Source: Anaerolineales bacterium (GTDB lineage Bacteria > Chloroflexota > Anaerolineae > 4572-78 > J111). Taken from it: a stretch of 13,259 nt of DNA. Location: positions 1-13,259 of the forward strand of contig JAAUSP010000169.1 in assembly GCA_012032575.1 (NCBI GenBank), in the 5' to 3' direction. Positions 7,841 through 13,259 of this stretch are shown piece by piece (positions within the stretch are counted from its first letter, which is position 1; every line of letters starts with the position of its first letter). The translations under genes and the position numbers were made by a program. Under the pieces are notes generated by a model, which saw only the letters and a list, made by a program, of their open reading frames with translations, was not told where the DNA came from and searched no databases.

Positions 7841-10633
7841 ATGCAAAAGCAAGAAAAGGAAATTTTACCACACCATCGGTTTGGACGCTTCTGGCAACCC
7901 GGCACCATTCGAACCCGTTTGTTGGTGGCTTTTATTTCGGTTGTTTTGCTGACCGGGCTTGTCATTGCGGCTGTCTCCGCCTACTTTAACTTTCAAAATG
8001 CCCAAGAGCAGATATTTGATCAGCTTGAGTCAGTGGCTGCGCTCAAAGAATCTCAAGTTGATACCTGGATTGACGATTTACAAAATGAATTGGACAGCGT
8101 CCTTTTTGAGCAGAGCCGGTTCTCATTGGCTACTTCGCTCCTGTTGGCTTCGGATAAATTATCGCCCGCGGTACGCGAAGATGCTTATGGAAATCTCCGC
8201 GATGACTTCAAACGCCTGATTGATCGGACGGGGCGATTTGAAGAAATCTTTCTGATGAACCGGCAAGGCCAGACTGTACTATCAACCGACCCGACTCAGG
8301 AAGGCAAAATACAGGATAATCAGACCTACTTTAAGGAAGGTTTGCAAGGGGCGTATGTCCAGCCGCCGCGCTACTTTCCATCGCTGGGCCGGGTACTCGT
8401 AATTTTTACGCAGCCGGTTATTGATACCGATGGGCAAGTTTTGGGCGTGCTGGCGGGTCGAGCCAGTTTGGAAGTATTAAGCAAAATTATGATTGAACGA
8501 GCCGGTCTGGGCGAGACGGGTGAAACTTATCTGGTAGCTTCAAACCAGACCCTTCTGACAGAATCAAAATTTCAAGGCTTCAACTCTGGGGAAACATACG
8601 TGCGTAGTGAAGGGGCGAACCTGGCCCTGCAGGATAAAACCAGTGGCACTGGCTTGTACAAAGGTTATCGAAATATATCGGTCTACGGCGTTTACCGTTG
8701 GATACCTCAGTTGCAAGTAGCGCTTTTGGCTGAACAAGATCAAACTGAAGCGCTGAACCCAACTTATACAACTCTGACAATCAGCGGTGCGGTTTCTGTT
8801 TTTGCCATTCTGATCGCGGTTGTGGTTGGGTTATTCATTACACGTAGTATTGCCACTCCTCTGGCTAATTTAGCGGCAACCGCCCGACAAATCGCCGCCG
8901 GTGATTTTCAGCTAACCGCTCCCATTACCCGAAAAGATGAAATCGGGGACCTGGCTCAGGCTTTCAATACTATGACCGCTCAACTGCGGGGATTAATTGA
9001 CAGTCTGGAAGAGCGGGTCCGTGGACGTACCAGAGCTTTGGAAACCGGGGCTGAAATTAGCCGCCAACTCACGGCTATTCTGGATCTCGATGAGTTGTTA
9101 AATTATGTAGTTAATCGGGTGCAAAGTGAATTTAAGCTTTATCACACTCACATTTATCTTTTGGACGAGCCGGGCGAAAATTTGGTAATGGTCGCCGGTT
9201 ATGGTGAGGTAGGCCGTCAACTTAAAGAAAGAGGCCATCATCTGCCGGCCGGATATGGTATTGTCGGCACGGTAGCCAGCACGAACGAGCATTTTCTTAG
9301 CAACAATGTTAATGAAGTTCTCAATTTTGTGCGCAACCAATTGTTGCCCCATACCAATTCTGAATTGGCCGTGCCGCTCCGTAAAGGAGAACAAGTACTG
9401 GGTGTGTTGGACGTGCAAAGCGAACAAATCAATCGCTTCACCCAGGAAGATGTGTCTTTGTTGCAGTCTATTGCTAACCAGACCGCAGTTGCCATTAGCA
9501 ATGCCCGCTTGCTGACCGAAACCCAAACAGCCCTGCAAGAGATTGAACGCCTGAACCGCCGTTTGACCCGCGAAGGCTGGCAGCAAATTGGCGCAGAAAT
9601 TGCGGCGTCCGGGTATCGTTATGTTGCCGGCAGCCGCCGCCTAATCGCGCCGGCTTCGGACGCCTGGCTGCCGCCTATGAAACAGGCCGCGCTTGAAAAG
9701 CAACTGGTAAAACAAACTCACCAGGGTAATGGCGACGCTGCCCAGGCAGAATTAGCCGTGCCGCTCATGCTGCGGGGAGAAGTCATTGGCGTTTTAGGGG
9801 TCAAACGCGAGGAAAACCCGGATTGGGCCGCCGAAGAAGTGGCTGCCGTCGAAGCGGTAGCGAACCAGATAGCCCTGGCCCTGGAAAACGCCCGCCTCTC
9901 CAAAGAGCAGGAAAAAACGATTGTCCAATTGAAAGATGTTGACCGGCTGAAATCAGAATTTTTGACCAGCATGAGTCACGAATTACGAACCCCGTTAAAC
10001 TCAATCATTGGTTTTGCCGATGTACTGCTGCAAGGTATTGACGGCGAATTAAACGATATGGCCCTCAATGACATCCAGCTTATCCATAACAGCGGAAAGC
10101 ATCTTTTGGCGCTTATCAATGACATTTTGGACCTCTCAAAAATTGAAGCGGGCAAAATGGAGTTGGTGCGCGAACCGGTGTTGATGAATGAGATTACCGC
10201 CGCTGTTTTGGCCTCTTCTAATTCTTTGGTAAAAGATAAGCCGGTCAGAATTATCACAGAGGTGCCGGAAACATTACCCCCCGTGCTGGCTGACAAATTG
10301 CGCCTCAACCAAATTCTGTTAAATTTAGTCAGCAATGCCGCCAAATTTACCCACGAAGGCAAGATAACTGTTAAAGCTGCTCTTGAGGCCAATAAACCTA
10401 AAACCATGCTCATCTCTGTAGCCGATACCGGAATTGGTATTCCCTCCGATAAACTTAACTCTATCTTTGAACGGTTTCGCCAGGCCGATGCAGGGACGAC
10501 CCGCAAATATGGCGGCACAGGTTTGGGTTTGGCTATCTGCAAGCAACTGGTCGAAATGCACGGGGGAACGCTTCAGGTTAAAAGCGAAGAGGGACTTGGC
10601 TCTGAGTTTTATTTCAACATACCGTTGGCGTAG
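7841..10633 (+). CDS. Membrane sensor histidine kinase (Cache–HAMP–GAF–GAF–HisKA–HATPase)
   Basis: A 930-residue inner-membrane kinase that autophosphorylates on histidine and donates phosphate to receiver domains. TM1 is at about 25–48. An extracellular Cache-like domain at about 50–305 contains VLSTDPTQEGK and GETGETYLV. TM2 is at about 311–335 and HAMP at 336–388. A GAF at 400–560 (LYHTHIYLLD, GVLDVQSEQINRFTQED) and a short GAF at 570–690 follow. HisKA carries the H-box SHELRTPLNSIIGFAD with His713 (codon 9977–9979). The ATPase domain has the N box NLVSNAAKF, G1 DTGIGIP, F box FERFRQ and G2 GGTGLGLAI, so it looks catalytically complete. It lies between the binding lipoprotein and the receiver-bearing genes and is the only kinase in view, making it the likely phosphodonor for the locus. 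It has no attached receiver, so it is not a hybrid kinase. An alternative start is ATG 7823, adding six residues. Confidence 0.93.
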   Translation: MQKQEKEILPHHRFGRFWQPGTIRTRLLVAFISVVLLTGLVIAAVSAYFNFQNAQEQIFDQLESVAALKESQVDTWIDDLQNELDSVLFEQSRFSLATSLLLASDKLSPAVREDAYGNLRDDFKRLIDRTGRFEEIFLMNRQGQTVLSTDPTQEGKIQDNQTYFKEGLQGAYVQPPRYFPSLGRVLVIFTQPVIDTDGQVLGVLAGRASLEVLSKIMIERAGLGETGETYLVASNQTLLTESKFQGFNSGETYVRSEGANLALQDKTSGTGLYKGYRNISVYGVYRWIPQLQVALLAEQDQTEALNPTYTTLTISGAVSVFAILIAVVVGLFITRSIATPLANLAATARQIAAGDFQLTAPITRKDEIGDLAQAFNTMTAQLRGLIDSLEERVRGRTRALETGAEISRQLTAILDLDELLNYVVNRVQSEFKLYHTHIYLLDEPGENLVMVAGYGEVGRQLKERGHHLPAGYGIVGTVASTNEHFLSNNVNEVLNFVRNQLLPHTNSELAVPLRKGEQVLGVLDVQSEQINRFTQEDVSLLQSIANQTAVAISNARLLTETQTALQEIERLNRRLTREGWQQIGAEIAASGYRYVAGSRRLIAPASDAWLPPMKQAALEKQLVKQTHQGNGDAAQAELAVPLMLRGEVIGVLGVKREENPDWAAEEVAAVEAVANQIALALENARLSKEQEKTIVQLKDVDRLKSEFLTSMSHELRTPLNSIIGFADVLLQGIDGELNDMALNDIQLIHNSGKHLLALINDILDLSKIEAGKMELVREPVLMNEITAAVLASSNSLVKDKPVRIITEVPETLPPVLADKLRLNQILLNLVSNAAKFTHEGKITVKAALEANKPKTMLISVADTGIGIPSDKLNSIFERFRQADAGTTRKYGGTGLGLAICKQLVEMHGGTLQVKSEEGLGSEFYFNIPLA

Positions 10634-10690
10634 TAGGCCACTAAAACAACTCGAATTATAACAAAACTCCATGATGAGGCATGAATAACA

Positions 10691-12145
10691 ATGTTAAAAT
10701 CTTATCTCACGGGTGTAAAATGTCTGGAATGTGACCATGAGATGGAATTTTATCCCGGCCTGGACCGTTGCCCTGCCTGTAAAGGGGTTTGGCTCGATGC
10801 TCAATATGATTATGAAGCAGTCACAAAAATCTGGCGGGAGGGCTTGCTGGGCCGGGTTTCCTCTTTGTGGCGTTATATAGAGCTTCTGCCCATCCTTGAT
10901 CCTGAACAAATTATCACCATGGGCGAAGGCCAATCGCCCCTGCTGAGAGCAGCTAAATTGCAAAAACGGTTAAAGCACCCAGCTATTTACATTAAAGACG
11001 AGCGCCAGTCGCCCACCATTTCCTTTAAAGATAGACAGGCTGCCGTAGCGGTGACAGCCATGCGCGAAGCTGGCATTCAGGAATGTGTGCTGGCTTCAAC
11101 CGGAAATGCGGCGGCGGCTTATGCCGCCTACTGCGCCCGCGCCGATATAAAACTCTGGATTTTCCTAACCAGCCTGGTAATGGCCGACAAAATGCGCGAA
11201 GCGGCCCTATATGGGGCCGAAGTCGTCAAAGTTACCGGCACCTATGATCAAGCCAAAAAAGTGGCCGCCGATTTTGCCGCCCGGCGCAAAATTCATTTTG
11301 ATAAAGGGGCTAAAGCAGTTCCGGGCAAAGAAAGCATGAAAACCATTGCTTTTGAAATTGCCCTGGAGTTAGCCCGGCAGCAAGGCAATCCCACAGAACA
11401 TGGTTTTTGGAAAGCGCCCGACTGGTTCATTCAAGCGGTCAGCGGCGGGATTGGGCCGCTTGGGGTGCTCAAGGGGTTTGAGGAACTCTATCGCATGGGG
11501 TTGGTTGACCGGGTGCCCAAAATCGGCGTTATCCAGGTAACCGGCTGCTCGCCGATGGTTCAAGCCTTTGTTGCCGGCAAGTCTGAGGCCACTCCTGTTG
11601 TACCCGAAACCCGGATTACGGTGCTGGCAACAGGCGATCCCGGCCTGGCCTATACCTTGTTATACAAAGCCAACCAACGCTACGGCGGCCACATGTTGGA
11701 TGTGACCGATGAAGAGGCTTTTGCCGCCATGCGCCTCCTGGCCAAAACAGAGGGTATCTCGGTTGAACCGGCTACGGCTGTCGCTTTTGCCGGGTTGGAT
11801 AAACTGGTTGAGCAAGGAATTATCAAGCCGGATGAGGTGGTGGTCGTCAACTGTTCCGGCCATACCTTTCCGGTTGAAAAGTATATTATGGATGAGGAGA
11901 ATTTGCTGGATGTCCGCCTGTCTCATCCCACTGCCACCTCGAACGCGCCGGTTGATGGTTTGGGGGCCGCGCTCAAACGGCTCGACGAGCAGGTGACGAC
12001 GATTGTGGTCATTGACGACAATCCTATGGACAGCCGCCTCATTCGCCGCTTGCTGCAAGCCAAAAACCGTACCGGGTGTTTGAGGCCAACAGCGCCCACG
12101 AGGGTTTGCAAATTATCCGGGACCGCCTGCCCGATCTGGTGGTGA
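10691..12145 (+). CDS. Threonine-synthase-like PLP enzyme fused to a receiver domain (frame breaks in the receiver)
   Basis: Residues 1–415 form a fold-type II PLP enzyme of the threonine synthase family. A zinc ribbon has Cys11/Cys14 and Cys27/Cys30. The PLP lysine motif ISFKDRQA carries Lys113 (codon 11027–11029). The STGN loop is at 136–139, GKESMKTIAFEI at 212–223, the glycine loop SGGIGP at 251–256, and NCSGHTFPVEK lies near the end. Threonine synthase makes threonine from O-phosphohomoserine; paralogues such as cysteate synthase share these motifs, so the substrate is unproven. Without a stop, the same frame crosses a linker into a receiver start (TIVVIDDNPMDSRLIRRLL, acidic pair DD). 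At the A5 run 12062–12066 the frame is lost and the last 27 or so residues (TGCLRPTAPT...) are nonsense. The receiver continues in the -1 frame. GATGAGG at 10673–10679 precedes the ATG. The fusion itself does not depend on any frame correction. Confidence 0.88.
   Translation: MLKSYLTGVKCLECDHEMEFYPGLDRCPACKGVWLDAQYDYEAVTKIWREGLLGRVSSLWRYIELLPILDPEQIITMGEGQSPLLRAAKLQKRLKHPAIYIKDERQSPTISFKDRQAAVAVTAMREAGIQECVLASTGNAAAAYAAYCARADIKLWIFLTSLVMADKMREAALYGAEVVKVTGTYDQAKKVAADFAARRKIHFDKGAKAVPGKESMKTIAFEIALELARQQGNPTEHGFWKAPDWFIQAVSGGIGPLGVLKGFEELYRMGLVDRVPKIGVIQVTGCSPMVQAFVAGKSEATPVVPETRITVLATGDPGLAYTLLYKANQRYGGHMLDVTDEEAFAAMRLLAKTEGISVEPATAVAFAGLDKLVEQGIIKPDEVVVVNCSGHTFPVEKYIMDEENLLDVRLSHPTATSNAPVDGLGAALKRLDEQVTTIVVIDDNPMDSRLIRRLLQAKNRTGCLRPTAPTRVCKLSGTACPIWW
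12062..12066 (+). other. Apparent -1 frameshift at an A5 run within receiver domain 1
   Basis: The frame reads LLQA, AAA AAC CGT and then nonsense to a stop at 12145. The -1 frame from here reads KPYRVFEANSAHEGL, the normal receiver continuation. One more A (AAA AAA CCG) restores LLQAKKPYRVFEA. The AAA-AAC codon pair could also support -1 slippage, but no ribosome-site stimulator lies upstream. Confidence 0.8.
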
Positions 12146-12492
12146 GTGATTTGACCATGCCGGAGATGGATGGGTTCGCCCTGCTGGAAGAACTCAAAAA
12201 AGACCCCTTAACCGCAAAAATTCCGGTGATTGTTGTCTCGGCTAAGGACTTAACCCGCGAGGATGAGGCCCGTCTGGCCGGTCAAACTGCTTCTATCTGG
12301 CTCAAGGGTTCCTTTTCGACCCAGGATTTGGTTGAGCATGTGGTGGATACCTTATCAAGTACAGAGGAAGAAAGCAACGCTCCGGGGCGTCTTCCTCGTG
12401 AGCAGGAAGAATCCAAGGAGATTGGGGTGGAAACATCAGCGGCCTCTTCCAATACCCCGGTTGGGCCTTCTGATGTTAAAAAGTGGTTTTAA
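12076..12492 (+). CDS. Remainder of receiver domain 1 plus linker (continuation of the PLP enzyme fusion)
   Basis: This frame supplies the rest of the first receiver: phosphoacceptor Asp in VVSDLTMPEMDGF (codon 12148–12150), the switch-residue strand IPVIVVSAKDLT, and a lysine in WLKGSF where most receivers have KP. It ends with an acidic, Ser/Pro-rich linker of about 40 residues (SSTEEESNAPGRL, later SAASSNTPVGPSD). The nominal GTG start at 12076 has no ribosome site and would leave out the DD strand, so this is almost certainly not an independent gene but the same polypeptide as 10691 onward. It stops at 12490–12492 just after DVKK, at a second A5 run, where the next receiver starts in the -1 frame. 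Confidence 0.8.
   Translation: MFEANSAHEGLQIIRDRLPDLVVSDLTMPEMDGFALLEELKKDPLTAKIPVIVVSAKDLTREDEARLAGQTASIWLKGSFSTQDLVEHVVDTLSSTEEESNAPGRLPREQEESKEIGVETSAASSNTPVGPSDVKKWF
12478..12482 (+). other. Apparent -1 frameshift at an A5 run at the start of receiver domain 2
   Basis: The linker frame reads GAT GTT AAA AAG TGG TTT TAA. With one more A it would read DVKKVVLIEDNP, the usual first strand of a receiver. The -1 frame from 12483 supplies that strand, but a TAA at 12477–12479 closes it upstream. AAA AAG is the codon pair used by known bacterial -1 sites such as dnaX. Confidence 0.78.
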
Positions 12493-12845
12493 TCGAAGAT
12501 AACCCTATGGACGCCCGACTGATCAGCCGTATTTTGCAAACAAGCCGACCCCTCGTAATCAAACAGGTCCAGGTCGGTCGAGAGGCGCTCAAAATTATCA
12601 AAGCTGAAGAACCCCATCTGATCGTTCTGGACCTGATCATCCCCGATATGAGCGGGTTTCAGATTTTGGAAGAATTGAAAAAAGATGAGAAATTGGACAG
12701 TATTCCAGTAATTGTCATTACGGCCAAGGATCTCTCGGAAGCGGAACGACAATTATTAATTTCCAATCACGTCTCTTCAATGTGGCAAAAAGGAAAATTA
12801 GACCGTGAGAAACTTGTGGCTCACGTTAAATCAAAATTGGGTTAA
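12483..12845 (+). CDS. Receiver domain 2 (C-terminal end of the PLP enzyme–receiver fusion)
   Basis: A complete 120-residue receiver fold with the acidic pair in VLIEDNP, phosphoacceptor Asp50 in IVLDLIIPDMSGF (codon 12630–12632), the strand IPVIVITAKDLS, and a lysine in MWQKGKL. It shares the SAKDL/TAKDL and KG variants with the preceding receiver, so the pair probably arose by tandem duplication. The GTG at 12483 has no Shine–Dalgarno sequence and starts in the middle of the first strand. The next ATG (12508) would remove the acidic pair. Both facts argue that it is translated as the C-terminus of the upstream fusion rather than alone. It has no DNA-binding or enzymatic output of its own. 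Confidence 0.82.
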   Translation: MVLIEDNPMDARLISRILQTSRPLVIKQVQVGREALKIIKAEEPHLIVLDLIIPDMSGFQILEELKKDEKLDSIPVIVITAKDLSEAERQLLISNHVSSMWQKGKLDREKLVAHVKSKLG

Positions 12846-12914
12846 GAACGCTCAATTGAAGCACGACATCTCGGTTTAAGTTGCAACTATTACTCCCAGG
12901 AGGATTTTATCAAA
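12846..12914 (+). promoter_or_regulatory. Short leader with palindromes and a strong ribosome binding site
   Basis: This gap between the fused receivers and the last gene holds a perfect 10-base palindrome AGTTGCAACT at 12879–12888 and TCAATTGA at 12852–12859. AGGAGG at 12898–12903 sits eleven bases before ATG 12915. The ribosome site is convincing; the palindromes may be chance. No clear promoter was recognised. Confidence 0.45.
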
Positions 12915-13259
12915 ATGCTGATTTTGTATGTTGAAGATAACTTTGAAAATAAACTGTTTGTCCGGCGGGTGGTCGAATCGATGGGGCACGAAATGCTGGA
13001 GGCCGAAACCGGCTTGGACAGCCTGGTAATTGCGGCTGAAAGAGTACCTGATTTGATTCTAATGGATGTGAATATTCCCGGTATGGATGGCCTGGAAACA
13101 ACCGCCAAAATGAAACAAAATCCCCGTCTGGCCCATATTCCGGTGATTGCCCTAACAGCCAACGCCATGAAAGGCGACCGGGAACGCTGCCTGGAAGCGG
13201 GTTGTGATGGTTACATGCAAAAACCTGTCGGGGTTTCAGATTTGCGCCGGGAGATTTCT
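12915..13259 (+). CDS. Stand-alone CheY/DivK-like response regulator receiver (partial, cut by window end)
   Basis: The frame is open for 115 codons to the right edge. It encodes a canonical receiver: acidic pair in LYVEDNFENK, phosphoacceptor Asp51 in LILMDVNIPGMDGLE, the Thr strand IPVIALTANAMKGDRE, and the conserved lysine in GYMQKPVG. The 'ED-N--N' opening and 'ALTANAM' strand match the DivK/CheY-like single-domain regulators that often work as phosphorelay shuttles or as adaptors to hybrid kinases. Unlike the two fused receivers upstream, it has the ordinary KP motif and its own strong ribosome site (AGGAGG, 12898–12903). Whether another domain follows is outside the window. It may take phosphate from the kinase at 7841 (inference from gene order). 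Confidence 0.92.
   Translation, partial: MLILYVEDNFENKLFVRRVVESMGHEMLEAETGLDSLVIAAERVPDLILMDVNIPGMDGLETTAKMKQNPRLAHIPVIALTANAMKGDRERCLEAGCDGYMQKPVGVSDLRREIS

Noticed and set aside
10625..10662. TTGGCG ... TATAAC as a promoter for the PLP enzyme gene
   Set aside because: The spacer is about 26 bases, too long for a standard sigma-70 promoter, and the gene order suits cotranscription with the kinase.
12048..12060. Hairpin GCTTG-CTG-CAAGC as a frameshift stimulator
   Set aside because: Known -1 stimulators are usually Shine–Dalgarno-like sequences upstream or structures downstream of the slip site; this one is small and directly upstream, so it may be chance.
1..13259. CRISPR array, tRNA/rRNA gene, insertion sequence or prophage
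   Set aside because: No spaced direct repeats, cloverleaf-like segments, terminal inverted repeats, transposase or phage motifs were seen on either strand; nearly all sequence is explained by the signalling genes.

Overview
The window is a 13.3 kb, entirely plus-strand signal-transduction locus. The architectures (long PAS/GAF chains, an XylR_N–V4R sensor head, an NMT1-type lipoprotein, receiver domains with a KG instead of KP motif) and moderate GC suggest an uncultured Chloroflexota bacterium, probably Anaerolineae-like. This taxonomic call is inference from protein style; no marker gene is present. No RNA gene, mobile element, CRISPR array or credible minus-strand gene was seen.

Layout. 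(1) Positions 1–3602 hold a huge soluble sensor (XylR_N, V4R, PAS, GAF, GAF, PAS, GAF, short GAF) that begins upstream of the window. It is read in three frames because of two apparent frameshifts, near 68 and near 2660. (2) 3607–6678 is a second, intact PAS/GAF sensor of 1023 residues. Neither sensor has a visible kinase, cyclase, phosphatase or DNA-binding output. (3) 6774–7784 is a periplasmic NMT1/THI5-like solute-binding lipoprotein with no ABC permease or ATPase beside it. (4) 7841–10633 is a membrane histidine kinase (TM, Cache-like sensor, TM, HAMP, GAF, short GAF, HisKA, HATPase). (5) 10691–12845 is a threonine-synthase-like PLP enzyme continuing in the same frame into a receiver domain, then a linker and a second receiver. 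The receiver part is broken by two -1 shifts, each at a run of five A. (6) 12915 to the window end is a stand-alone CheY/DivK-like receiver, cut by the edge.

Proposed working: the lipoprotein and Cache domain would detect an external solute and the PAS/GAF proteins internal signals. The kinase at 7841 is the only phosphodonor visible, and phosphate could pass to the receivers, including those fused to the PLP enzyme. The most novel element is therefore a metabolic enzyme that appears to be the direct output of a two-component system. The four frame breaks need raw-read confirmation; homopolymer errors are the simplest explanation, but two of them resemble lysine-codon -1 slippage sites.
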